Positions 43,709-52,414 of a DNA stretch of 64,000 nt are shown one piece after another. The notes below the pieces were generated by a model that was not told the DNA's origin, searched no databases, and was given only the letters and a program-made list of their open reading frames with translations. The DNA is from Bin5 sp009843665. Its GTDB lineage: Bacteria > Chloroflexota > Anaerolineae > Caldilineales > Caldilineaceae. Every line of letters begins with the position of its first letter. Position 1 is the stretch's first letter. The translations under genes were made by a program, and so were the position numbers. The stretch is taken from NCBI GenBank assembly GCA_965220285.1, contig OZ244818.1, forward strand, positions 5,084,001 through 5,148,000, given 5' to 3'.

Positions 43709-44941
43709 TCAGTCACCGGCTACCCTCGTCGCCGCGTTCAGTCTGACGCCAGCCAGGCTCTTGCGCCACACATATAACGCGGCCAGCGCCAGGACGATGT
43801 AGACAACTGTCACTACGCCAAAAACGCCTCGCATTCCTATCAGCGGGAATACTGCCGCCCCTAACATCGGCGCCACCATACGTCCAGCAGCGCTGACACT
43901 GTTGCTCAGTCCAAATGTAGTGCCGTGCGCTCCATGTGGTGTGCGCAAGTTCAGCAGGGCACTCGTAGCCGGCATGATCGAGCCGGCGCTGACTCCGATC
44001 AGCGCCTGCAGAAAGAGCAATTGCCAGGCATTGGTCACAAACATCTGCACAAGGTATACCAGAATGGCGAATACGGCGCCCGCGGTCAACACCTTCTCAT
44101 GCCCTATCCGGTCGCTGAGTCGCCCAAAGTAGACCGCACTGACGGAGCCGATCGCTGCCTTTGCGCCAATACTCAGCCCCGACAGGACGGCAGCTCCTTC
44201 GTTGGAAGACAGCAGTTCGACAAAGAAGAACGCCAGTAGCGGCATCGTCACCGAACGGCCAACGCTCTGCAAAAAAGAGACCCAATACAATGACGGCATG
44301 TCGGGCGCACGCAGCAAATTGCGATAGCTCGCCCAGAACTTGACTCGTTTCTCGGCAGGTGGGGGTTCAAAGTCCTCTTGCACCCAGAAAATGACTGCAA
44401 TGCCCGCCAGCGCCAGCGCCGCGCCTGTAAACCAGAAACTGGCCCGATAGCCGAATGCCTCGCTTACCAGTCCACCTATCAGGGGTCCGACCGCGGCACC
44501 AACCCAGAGGCCGGTCTGGATCAGGCCAAGAGATTCTCCCGATTTTTCCTTGGGCACCGTCGCCGCCACCATCGCGCTGGTGGCAGAAACGATTCCAGTC
44601 AATAGACCCTGGAGTGTTCGAATCAGGACCAGCTGTTCCGCGCTCTGGGCGAATCCCATCAGCGCCACCATCACTGCGCCGCCCATCGTTGCCCGGATTA
44701 GCATTGGCTTACGGCCATAGCGGTCGGCCACCGCCCCCCATACAGGGGACGACAACATCATGGTCACCGCCTGCGCCGAAAACACGAGACCGGACCAGAA
44801 CGCGACCGACCCTCTCGTAGTCACGCCCAGTTCCTCCACATAGAGCGGCATAAAGGGATAGACCAGGCTGAAGCCGGCCACGGAGAGAACCTGCACCATG
44901 AACAGCACGTACAGGTTACGGCGCCACTCTTCCATGTGCAT
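43709..44941 (-). CDS. MFS transporter (drug/metabolite exporter type)
   Basis: A 410-residue transporter with 12 predicted helices. The MFS motif A between helices 2 and 3 is VWGAVADRYGRKPMLIRA, repeated weakly as YFGRLSDRIGHEKVL in the second half. The helix 5 motif region, SGESLGLIQTGLWVGAAVGPLIGG, fits DHA1-type antiporters. It therefore probably exports small molecules using the proton gradient. ATG at 44941 or 44935, neither with a good ribosome site. It converges on the FGGY kinase, with a GC-rich region of about 100 bases between them that contains weak hairpins but no T-run. Confidence 0.88.
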   Translation of the reverse strand: MHMEEWRRNLYVLFMVQVLSVAGFSLVYPFMPLYVEELGVTTRGSVAFWSGLVFSAQAVTMMLSSPVWGAVADRYGRKPMLIRATMGGAVMVALMGFAQSAEQLVLIRTLQGLLTGIVSATSAMVAATVPKEKSGESLGLIQTGLWVGAAVGPLIGGLVSEAFGYRASFWFTGAALALAGIAVIFWVQEDFEPPPAEKRVKFWASYRNLLRAPDMPSLYWVSFLQSVGRSVTMPLLAFFFVELLSSNEGAAVLSGLSIGAKAAIGSVSAVYFGRLSDRIGHEKVLTAGAVFAILVYLVQMFVTNAWQLLFLQALIGVSAGSIMPATSALLNLRTPHGAHGTTFGLSNSVSAAGRMVAPMLGAAVFPLIGMRGVFGVVTVVYIVLALAALYVWRKSLAGVRLNAATRVAGD

Positions 44942-45102
44942 TCTCGACCGTTTGACCCCGCGGACCTGGGTCGCTACGAACTAAATCGCTTTTGTAAACC
45001 GCTAAAGTGGGACAAGAACTATGGTACCACAGTCAGGCGTCTGGGACAAACGCTTTCCAAGAGTCCACGTCGCGCCTTAGGGTAAAGCCGGTCGGCCCGC
45101 AC

Positions 45103-46182
45103 TCAGAACATCTGCGGAAAGAGATAGGCGATCATGCCCAAGGTGATGTTATACGACGCGTGTGCGATTACGCATGTTGATGTGTTGTACCGACTCCGTA
45201 CCAGCCCCAGAATTATCCCGACGATAAAGACTGCTAGTGTAGAGAGGGTGATCCCATACTGGCTGTGCAGCAAAGCAAAAAGAATGCTGGTGAACAGCAG
45301 TCCAAAGCGCGGCTGCAACGCACCCCGAAACAGCGTTTCTTCGCCAATGCCTGCAGCCAGACCCAGCGTAAGAATTCCCGGTATCGACCCAAGCAGGGGC
45401 CCGATGAGCACCTCGGTCAGCCGCTGAACATCCTCATCCAGGCCCCATCCCGCCGCCTCAGCAACGATTTCGAGTGCAAGGATTATGGCGACAGATACCA
45501 GACCCGTCCCGATGCCGACAGCGACTTCAACAGGCCGCGGCACCACCAGCCCGAGCCGCTCCAATGCCGGCAGCCACTTGCGACGCGTCAACCAACCCAC
45601 GCCGACAGCGGCCCATAGGGCGAAGGTAGTCTGCTGCACCCACAGCGATACCAGGAGAGTCCCTCCGTCGGTCTCACTGGCCTCCGACAGATCCGCCAGC
45701 GTATCCAACCCTATCGCCAGCGTCACCGACAGATTCAACACAACCAGCATGACGAAGGAAATTGCGACGGCGTGAACAGTGCTTCTAGCATCGATTCGTG
45801 TTACGTCCGCCAGCAGTCTGCGAACCGAAGGCAGCAGAAAGAGCGGCGCGGCCGCCGCCGGCACCCAGATGCCCAGTCCCAATACGTCAAGTCTTTCCAG
45901 TACCTGCAGAAAACCTTCAACCTGCTCGCCTCCGTCGCCTCCCGCGAATGCAAGAAAACTCTCCCTGAGTTCGTCGTTTGTCCTCATGCTGATCGCGATG
46001 GCGTGTAGTACCGCACCGCCGACCGCAATAGTTCCGAATATGAGCAGATGAAGGGCATAGGTCAGCCCGGCAACCTTTTTCCCGGATCCCCCGCCCAGCC
46101 TCTGCTTGTCCGCCAGATTTGCCAATAGGACAATCAGGAACAACGGTACGAACAGGAGAATCGTAAATATGCTGTCAGTCAT
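45103..46182 (-). CDS. CPBP family intramembrane metalloprotease
   Basis: A 359-residue multi-pass protein. The C-terminal CPBP (CAAX protease and bacteriocin-processing) domain has its three motifs in order: GEETLFRG (Glu-Glu and Arg), FALLHSQYG (His) and HASYNI (His/Asn) near the end. These form the membrane-embedded metal site. The N-terminal half has another four or five helices. Such proteins process peptides or serve in immunity and regulation. No bacteriocin gene is nearby. ATG at 46182 with no strong Shine-Dalgarno site. It diverges from ppk across 364 bases. Confidence 0.9.
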   Translation of the reverse strand: MTDSIFTILLFVPLFLIVLLANLADKQRLGGGSGKKVAGLTYALHLLIFGTIAVGGAVLHAIAISMRTNDELRESFLAFAGGDGGEQVEGFLQVLERLDVLGLGIWVPAAAAPLFLLPSVRRLLADVTRIDARSTVHAVAISFVMLVVLNLSVTLAIGLDTLADLSEASETDGGTLLVSLWVQQTTFALWAAVGVGWLTRRKWLPALERLGLVVPRPVEVAVGIGTGLVSVAIILALEIVAEAAGWGLDEDVQRLTEVLIGPLLGSIPGILTLGLAAGIGEETLFRGALQPRFGLLFTSILFALLHSQYGITLSTLAVFIVGIILGLVRSRYNTSTCVIAHASYNITLGMIAYLFPQMF

Positions 46183-46453
46183 TTCAGGATACGCTCCAAC
46201 TCATGCGTCCGGTACACGAAGTCCGACGCGGAATCGCGGCTTTTGTGCCAGGGGATTCAGCGGAGTTCATTGTCATACTCGTTCAGGTCCGACGCCTTGA
46301 GCCCCGAAATCCCCATAGCCTAATCCAAGTTCGTCGAGGGTACAGGCCTTGGCATGAACAGATATCGCTCTTTGGGGAGCACCTCATGTATTGATTCCGG
46401 CAATCTGGCCGGAACGCGGTACCTCTTCGGCAATACACATCCTGCCAGCGGGC
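46183..46453. other. Divergent intergenic region, left part
   Basis: No supported gene between the CPBP protease gene and the ppk promoter. Short frames on both strands lack ribosome sites. No clear hairpin or riboswitch is visible, and no convincing promoter for the CPBP gene. Confidence 0.4.
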
Positions 46454-46482
46454 TTTACATTTTAGCAGGTTTTCCCTAGAAT
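46454..46482 (+). promoter_or_regulatory. Sigma-70 promoter of ppk
   Basis: TTTACA (46454-46459), 17 bases, TAGAAT (46477-46482), five of six consensus matches in each box. The predicted leader is about 58 bases to the ATG at 46547. I see no clear Pho box. Confidence 0.7.
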
Positions 46483-46546
46483 AGTTGCAATCTTTCTGCG
46501 CCTTGCAGCCCAACGCACATCGGAGAGTTAGTCGGAGGCGGTACTG

Positions 46547-48916
46547 ATGAACAGTTACACCTATCGTTTGGACGAAGAGGCCGAAAGCCCTCCTCCCGTC
46601 GAGCAATTGATCACCGATGCTGTTGACGAAACGGTGATTGGGTCCGCTTCCGACTGGCAGGCGAAGCCTTCTTCAGATATGACCATGCCTCCCATCTCCG
46701 CTTACCCGCCCCTATCCACACCGCTAGCGCATTTCTCCATCGATGAACTGACCGATTCGCCGGCCGTCTACAACCGGGAGCTCAGCTGGCTTGACTTCAA
46801 CTGGCGCGTCCTCTATGAAGCGCTGGACGATCGCAACCCGCTCCTCGAACGGCTCAAGTTTATCGCAATCACCAGCAGCAATTTGGATGAGTTCTTCCGC
46901 AAGCGGGTAGGTGGTCTGAAACGACAGCAGGCCGCCGGTGTTGCAAACTTGACTCTCCATGGCTGGACTCCCGACTACCAGATTCGCCTGATCGCCCGCC
47001 ACGTTCGCGCCATGGTCCAATGTCAGACCCACGCGCTTCTCAATGAGATCCTACCTGGTCTGCGCGCAGAAGGCATGCGGGTCGTTACTTACGACGAGTT
47101 GCCAGCCGACCAGCAGGAAGAGCTGGCCGAGTTTTTCCGCAGGGAAATCTACCCGATACTCACGCCGCTGGCCGTGGACCCCGGCCACCCTTTTCCCTTT
47201 ATCAGCAACCTGAGCCTTAGCCTTGCCGTCGAGATGCGTGACCCGGTTAACGGCGAAGTCCGGTTTGCGCGCGTCAAAGTGCCATCCAACCGCGCACGTT
47301 GGGTTACCGTCAACGACACCCTGGATTTCGTCCCTCTGGAACAGGTAATCACCCAAAACCTGGAGCTCCTCTTTCCCGGAATGGACTTGATTGCCGCCTA
47401 TCCCTTCCGTGTTACCCGTAACGCCGACATCGCCCGCAGTGAAGAGGAAGCCGACGACCTCCTTGAAATGATCAGCGAGGAGCTGCGCGAACGGCGTTTT
47501 GCCCCGATCGTCCGCCTGGAAGTGGCCGAGTCAATGCCGGAAGACATTCGCGCAATCCTGATGCAGGAGATGGAGCTCCACCACACCGATGTCTACCGCC
47601 ACGAAGGCCCTCTCGGCGTCGCAGATCTTCTGCCGCTCACAGACGTCAACCTGCCCCACCTCAAGAACCAGCCCTGGACCCCGCAGACTCATCCGGCCTT
47701 CTCCGGTGTCGGCAGCCTGACGCGCCCGGCCGATATCTTTTCCATCATCCGCAAAGGCGATATCCTCGTCCACCACCCTTATCACAGTTTCGCAACCAGC
47801 ACACAGGCCTTTATTGAAGCTGCGGCACGCGATCCGCAGGTCCTGGCCATCAAACAGACTCTCTACCGGACAAGCGCCGATTCCCCGGTCGGGCGCGCCC
47901 TGATCCAAGCCGCAGAACGGGGCAAACAGGTCGCAGTCCTGGTCGAGCTCAAGGCCCGCTTCGACGAGGAGCGCAACATTGAATGGGCGCGAACTCTGGA
48001 AGATGCCGGAGTACACGTCGCTTACGGATTGGTCGGTCTCAAGACCCATACTAAGACGACTCTGGTGGTCCGGGAGGAAGAGGAAGGCTTACAAGTCTAT
48101 GCCCACATCGGCACCGGCAACTACAACCCCAAGACTGCGGGTCTGTATACCGACCTCGGCCTGCTTACCGCCCGCCCGGAAGTTGGGGCTGACCTCATGG
48201 ACCTATTCAATTTCCTCACAGGATACAGCCGTCAGCGACACTTCCGCCGCCTCCTCGTAGCGCCCGTCACTATGCAGGACAGATTCGTGGAACTGATAGA
48301 TACAGAGGCGGCCAACGCGCTTGCGGGGCGTCCCTCCGGCGTCGTCGCCAAAATGAACGGGCTCGATGACCCCGTCGTCGTCCGTGCTCTGTATCGAGCT
48401 AGCCAGGCGGGCGTGCCCATCCGCTTGATCGTGCGCGGCAACTGCCGTATCCAGCCTGGCATTGAAGGAATCAGCGAGAAAATCGAGGTGATCAGCGTTA
48501 TCGGACGCTTCCTGGAGCACCACCGCATTTACTCCTTCATCAACAATGGGAAGCCCCTTTATTTCATCGGCAGCGCCGACTGGATGTCTCGAAATCTCCT
48601 GGACCGCGTCGAAGCAATCGTCCCCGTGGAAGATCCCGCCTTGCAGGAACAGTTGCAGCGCATCCTCGACTGTTGTCTGGAAGATCGCCGTCAATCCTGG
48701 ATTCTGCAAGGCGACGGTCTGTACCACCGGCGCGATGAAACAGAGTCGTCGAACGGCACTGCCGCGATGCAGCCGGATGGAGATGTTTCGGCCCCAATCG
48801 ACTTACTCGAAACCGCAGCGACGCGCCTCCAAAACGGCATCTCCAATGCAGCCCGCTACTACGGGACGCAGCAGGCATTGATGGACTGGACGCAGCACAG
48901 TCTCGGGCAGATCTAG
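46547..48916 (+). CDS. ppk1: Polyphosphate kinase 1
   Basis: A 789-residue PPK1, which reversibly builds polyphosphate from ATP. The N domain begins near residue 72 with YNRELSWLDFNWRVL, preceded by about 70 extra residues rich in Pro/Ser/Glu that most homologues lack. The catalytic core includes KQTLYRTSADSPVGRALIQAA. The autophosphorylated His is His501 in GLKTHTK, equivalent to the KIHAK of E. coli PPK. GNYNPKTAGLYTDLGLLT follows. The C-terminal part ends with a variable polar segment after residue 730. ATG at 46547 with GGAGG ten bases upstream. It stands alone; no ppx or pho genes are close. Confidence 0.95.
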   Translation: MNSYTYRLDEEAESPPPVEQLITDAVDETVIGSASDWQAKPSSDMTMPPISAYPPLSTPLAHFSIDELTDSPAVYNRELSWLDFNWRVLYEALDDRNPLLERLKFIAITSSNLDEFFRKRVGGLKRQQAAGVANLTLHGWTPDYQIRLIARHVRAMVQCQTHALLNEILPGLRAEGMRVVTYDELPADQQEELAEFFRREIYPILTPLAVDPGHPFPFISNLSLSLAVEMRDPVNGEVRFARVKVPSNRARWVTVNDTLDFVPLEQVITQNLELLFPGMDLIAAYPFRVTRNADIARSEEEADDLLEMISEELRERRFAPIVRLEVAESMPEDIRAILMQEMELHHTDVYRHEGPLGVADLLPLTDVNLPHLKNQPWTPQTHPAFSGVGSLTRPADIFSIIRKGDILVHHPYHSFATSTQAFIEAAARDPQVLAIKQTLYRTSADSPVGRALIQAAERGKQVAVLVELKARFDEERNIEWARTLEDAGVHVAYGLVGLKTHTKTTLVVREEEEGLQVYAHIGTGNYNPKTAGLYTDLGLLTARPEVGADLMDLFNFLTGYSRQRHFRRLLVAPVTMQDRFVELIDTEAANALAGRPSGVVAKMNGLDDPVVVRALYRASQAGVPIRLIVRGNCRIQPGIEGISEKIEVISVIGRFLEHHRIYSFINNGKPLYFIGSADWMSRNLLDRVEAIVPVEDPALQEQLQRILDCCLEDRRQSWILQGDGLYHRRDETESSNGTAAMQPDGDVSAPIDLLETAATRLQNGISNAARYYGTQQALMDWTQHSLGQI

Positions 48917-49204
48917 CTCCAGTTCTTCCTTCGCCCTGGGCCCGCAAATGCCCGTCAGACACGTTGCTGGACGGACACAAACTCGAACCAACCCTCTTTT
49001 CGGCGTTCGGGATTACGGGCATCACTCGCGGGGGAAAGAATCCCACAACGCCCTTTCTTGGTCCCCTGGTTCAGATGCAGCCTCGTGCCCTCCCTTTTCC
49101 CTCCAAGGCACACCGAAACATATGATTTTTCTCTCCGTGGACTTGGAATCCCCTCCTGACTGCCGGCACACCAGTCATGGGCTCCGCCTGTCACACAAAG
49201 GGAC
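48917..49204. other. Intergenic stretch between ppk and the DtxR-type regulator
   Basis: No supported gene. Inverted 8-base segments ATGCCCGT (48948-48955) and ACGGGCAT (49015-49022) are separated by 59 bases. No T-run follows, so termination of ppk is not obvious. The right end carries the promoter at 49205-49233. Confidence 0.4.
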
Positions 49205-49233
49205 TTGACAACAACTGGCTTCGCACGTACAAT
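49205..49233 (+). promoter_or_regulatory. Consensus promoter positioned for leaderless transcription
   Basis: A perfect TTGACA (49205-49210), 17 bases, then TACAAT (49228-49233). The -10 ends six bases before the ATG at 49240, so the predicted transcription start coincides with the start codon. No Shine-Dalgarno sequence is present between them. Confidence 0.8.
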
Positions 49234-49239
49234 TTAGCC

Positions 49240-49935
49240 ATGACTAAAAACTACTCCTCCGAAATTAGCAACCCGCTTTCTTCCAATCACGAAGATTACC
49301 TGAAAGCCATCTACATCCTGGAATCTCGCGGCGAACAGGTCACCAATTCGGTCCTCTCTGAGTACATCGGCTTTACGCCGGCCTCTGCCACCAATATGGT
49401 GAAAAAGCTCGCCCAGATGGACCTGGTGATCTACCGCCCGCACCAGGCGGTTGCGCTGACTCCCACCGGCCGGCGCGTCGCTCTCGAGATTCTGCGCCAC
49501 CACCGCCTGCTGGAGCTCTTTCTGCACAAGACGTTGGACATTCCCTGGGATAGCGTTCATGAGGAGGCAGAACGCCTTGAGCACGTGATCAGCGAGGCGC
49601 TGGAAGACGCAATTGCCGCCTCGCTCGGCTACCCCAAAGTGGATCCCCACGGCGATCCGATTCCCTCCAAGAACGGCGAGGTCAGCCACACACCAGGTCA
49701 CCCTCTTTCCCAGTCCGAAGCCGGACGAGCCTATCGTCTCGTGCGCGTTTTGAGCCAGGAAAAGGAACGGCTCGCTTATCTGGGCGAGCTGGGGCTGCAC
49801 CTGAACGTCGAAGTCTTTCTCCGCGAACAAGCCCCTTTTGACGGTCCCGTACTGGTGGAAGTTGCCGGTGAGGAACACGCTTTGGCAGCCGACATGGCGG
49901 CACTTCTCCAGGTTGTGCCCGCGTCAGCCGAATGA
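49240..49935 (+). CDS. DtxR/MntR family metal-dependent transcriptional regulator
   Basis: A 231-residue regulator with the start at the ATG at 49240. An N-terminal winged helix-turn-helix spans residues about 10-70 (EDYLKAIYILESRGEQV, then TPASATNMVKKLAQMDLV). The metal-binding and dimer domain follows near 70-145 with the typical HHRLLELFLHKTL and EEAERLEHVIS. SLGYPKVDPHGDPIP is a classic family signature. A C-terminal SH3-like (FeoA-type) domain makes up residues about 160-231. Iron or manganese normally switches DNA binding. It is followed by an ABC export operon, which it may control, with a palindrome in between. Confidence 0.92.
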   Translation: MTKNYSSEISNPLSSNHEDYLKAIYILESRGEQVTNSVLSEYIGFTPASATNMVKKLAQMDLVIYRPHQAVALTPTGRRVALEILRHHRLLELFLHKTLDIPWDSVHEEAERLEHVISEALEDAIAASLGYPKVDPHGDPIPSKNGEVSHTPGHPLSQSEAGRAYRLVRVLSQEKERLAYLGELGLHLNVEVFLREQAPFDGPVLVEVAGEEHALAADMAALLQVVPASAE

Positions 49936-49941
49936 GCCTAC

Positions 49942-49980
49942 TGTCAGGATTCTGACATTGTGCCGTCAGTCCGGTATCCT
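49942..49980 (+). promoter_or_regulatory. Palindrome overlapping the -35 of a promoter for the ABC exporter
   Basis: TGTCAG-GATT-CTGACA (49942-49957) is a perfect 6-base-arm dyad. Its right arm, CTGACA, can act as a -35 with TATCCT (49975-49980) as the -10 at a 17-base spacing. A repressor bound here would block the promoter. A second smaller dyad, CTGTC-CT-GACAG, lies at 50082-50093 just before the permease gene. Neither matches the standard DtxR or MntR box. Confidence 0.45.
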
Positions 49981-50114
49981 CACAATTTGATAAGATGGTG
50001 TCTGTGCATTGCCTTCCTGTCTGACTTCGGCAAGTCAGCGGAAGCTGGCATTCCGCTTTCGATGTCGACTTCGTGCCGGCGCTGTCCTGACAGGCAGGTG
50101 ACCCTGGACCTCAT

Positions 50115-52352
50115 ATGATACTCAAGAACCTGACGCGGCGGTCGGTGAGAAGCGGTTTGACCCTCCTGGGGATCGCCATTGGCGTCGCCGCCGTCGTGGC
50201 GCTGGGCTCTATCGCCGAAGGAATCTCCTCGAATTTCGCCATGGTTGTCGGCGGCAGCAGCAATGACCTGCTGATCACCCAGGCGGAGGCCATGGATCCC
50301 GCCTTCAGTAGCCTCGATGAAACGGTCGGCGAGCGCCTGCTTGCCGTACCCGGCGTGGAACGGGTGGAACCCGGCGTGTACACATGGGTCACGACGCCAG
50401 GACTTCCCTTCTTTCTCCTCTTTGGCTACGAAATCGGCAGCACTGCCATGGACCACTATCGCATTGTCGAGGGCAAGCCGGTGAGCGGGCCCGGGCAGAT
50501 GGTAATTGGCAGGCGTGCAACCGAATCGATAGATATCTCGGTCGGCGATAACTTGCGCATCCACGGAACACCCTTCCGGGTCGTCGGCATCTACGAGACA
50601 GGCCAGGGCATCGAAGAATCCGGCGGCGTAGTCACCCTGGAAGACGCCCAGACCGCGGCCCAGTTCGAGCGCAAGGTAAGTCTGTACGAAATCGGATTGC
50701 GCCGCGGCGAAAACACCGACGCCACAATCGAGCGCATCAAAGCCCTTCACTTGGAGCTGAAGATCAGCAAGACCACAGAACGGGAGAGCAACCAGCAATA
50801 CGAGCAGTTGATGCAGGGATTCGCCTGGGGCATCGCCGCAATTGCAATCTTCATCGGCGGCCTCGGCATGATGAATTCGATGGTAATGAGCGTCCTCGAG
50901 CGCACACGCGAAATCGGTACGCTGCGAGCCCTTGGTTGGAGTCGCTGGCGCGTACTCTGGATGATCCTGGGCGAATCGATGACCCTCAGCGCGTTCGGAG
51001 GAATCGTCGGTGTTCTCATGGGAATCGGCCTGGCAAAACTGGCTGGCACGGTCCCTGGAATGGGCGTACTGCTCCAGGGAGTCTTCACGCCTGCAATTAT
51101 CACACAGGGGATGATTACTGCGCTTGTTCTGGGACTGGTAGGTGGCGTTTACCCAGCCTGGCGGGCTGGCGGGCTGCGGCCCGTCGAAGCCCTCTCGTAC
51201 GAGGGCGGAACGGCCTCCGACTTCAAAGCAGGTACGCTGAGCCGGATCGGAAGCCAGAGCTTCCGTAACCTGTGGCGGCGTCGCAACCGCACGCTTCTCG
51301 CCGCCGCTGGAATAGGCATCGGCGTCGGCACGCTCGTGATGCTGGGCGGCCTCACCACCGGCCTGATCGGCCAAATGAACAACCTGGCCGGAACAGGTAG
51401 CCCGGGCAACATTACTGTCATGCAAAGGGACGTTCCGGACCTGTCGCTCAGCAGCGTCGACGAGCGTGTCATGCGCCAGATTCAAGGAATGCCTCAAGTG
51501 GAATCCGTCAGTCCTATGGTCTTGGGTTTCGTCTTTACACCTGAGCTGCCTCTCTTCTTCATTTTCGGCCTAGAGCCCAACAGTTCGGCAATGGATCACT
51601 ACAAGCTCGTTGAAGGAAGGCGCGTCCAGCGCCCGTCCGAAATCATCATCGGCAGCAATGCAGCCGATTCCTACGACCTTGAAATGGGTGATACGTTGAC
51701 TCTCTACAACACCCGCTATAGAGTCGTCGGCATCTACGAGACAGGGGTTGCCTGGGAGGAAGGCGGAGGAATCCTGGCATTGCGAGAATCGCAGCGTATC
51801 CTCAATCGACCACGCAACGTAAGTTTCCTGTTCGTAGACGTCAAAGACCCATCCCTGGCCCTACCCGTCCAGGAAGCCATTAACCAGCGTTTCCCCAAAG
51901 TCAGGGCCAGCATTAGCAGCGAATTTGCCCAAAGCACCGACGATATCGCCTCCATGCAGGGGATCGCAGGCGCCATCGGAATGCTGGCACTGATCGTGGG
52001 CGGGATCGTCGTTGCCAATACCATGATCATGTCCATTTACGAACGCACACGTGAGATCGGAACGCTTCGAGCCTTGGGCTGGCCTGGCAAACGCATCCTG
52101 TCGCAGATCATGCAGGAGAGCCTCTTGCTGTGCCTGCTTTCGGCCCTCTTGGGAAGTGTTGGCGCAGTCCTCCTGCTCACGGGACTCTCATCCATTCCCA
52201 TGGCCGGCGGCTCAATGTTACGTCCCGCGTGGGAACCCGGAACCTTTGCAGTTTCAGTCAGCCTGGCCATTGTACTCGGCCTCATAGGCGGATTCTACCC
52301 CGCGTGGCGGGCGAGCAAGCTCCAGCCGGTCGAAGCGTTGCGCTATGAGTAA
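50115..52352 (+). CDS. ABC transporter permease, double-length FtsX/MacB type
   Basis: A 745-residue permease made of two homologous halves of about 375 residues. Each half has a MacB-like periplasmic core (for example LPFFLLFGYEIGSTAMDHY and LPLFFIFGLEPNSSAMDHY) and RVVGIYETG. Each ends with an FtsX domain containing RTREIGTLRALGW and a closing YPAWRA-LRPVEAL or YPAWRA-LQPVEAL motif. Each half should supply one N-terminal helix and three C-terminal helices, giving about eight in total. MacB-type permeases normally dimerise, and here one chain carries both copies. ATG at 50115 with a weak ribosome site. HlyD adaptor and ATPase genes follow on the same strand. Substrate is unknown. Confidence 0.92.
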   Translation: MILKNLTRRSVRSGLTLLGIAIGVAAVVALGSIAEGISSNFAMVVGGSSNDLLITQAEAMDPAFSSLDETVGERLLAVPGVERVEPGVYTWVTTPGLPFFLLFGYEIGSTAMDHYRIVEGKPVSGPGQMVIGRRATESIDISVGDNLRIHGTPFRVVGIYETGQGIEESGGVVTLEDAQTAAQFERKVSLYEIGLRRGENTDATIERIKALHLELKISKTTERESNQQYEQLMQGFAWGIAAIAIFIGGLGMMNSMVMSVLERTREIGTLRALGWSRWRVLWMILGESMTLSAFGGIVGVLMGIGLAKLAGTVPGMGVLLQGVFTPAIITQGMITALVLGLVGGVYPAWRAGGLRPVEALSYEGGTASDFKAGTLSRIGSQSFRNLWRRRNRTLLAAAGIGIGVGTLVMLGGLTTGLIGQMNNLAGTGSPGNITVMQRDVPDLSLSSVDERVMRQIQGMPQVESVSPMVLGFVFTPELPLFFIFGLEPNSSAMDHYKLVEGRRVQRPSEIIIGSNAADSYDLEMGDTLTLYNTRYRVVGIYETGVAWEEGGGILALRESQRILNRPRNVSFLFVDVKDPSLALPVQEAINQRFPKVRASISSEFAQSTDDIASMQGIAGAIGMLALIVGGIVVANTMIMSIYERTREIGTLRALGWPGKRILSQIMQESLLLCLLSALLGSVGAVLLLTGLSSIPMAGGSMLRPAWEPGTFAVSVSLAIVLGLIGGFYPAWRASKLQPVEALRYE

Positions 52353-52414
52353 TTACGGTGCATCGGACAGATTCCAAGTGCCGGCTGATGCTTCGCTTGT
52401 GAACAAGGAGTAAG

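Noticed and set aside
49980..51497. 505-codon minus-strand open frame
   Set aside because: It is antisense to the ABC permease. GC-rich codon bias produces long shadow frames, and its product is His/Cys-rich without motifs.
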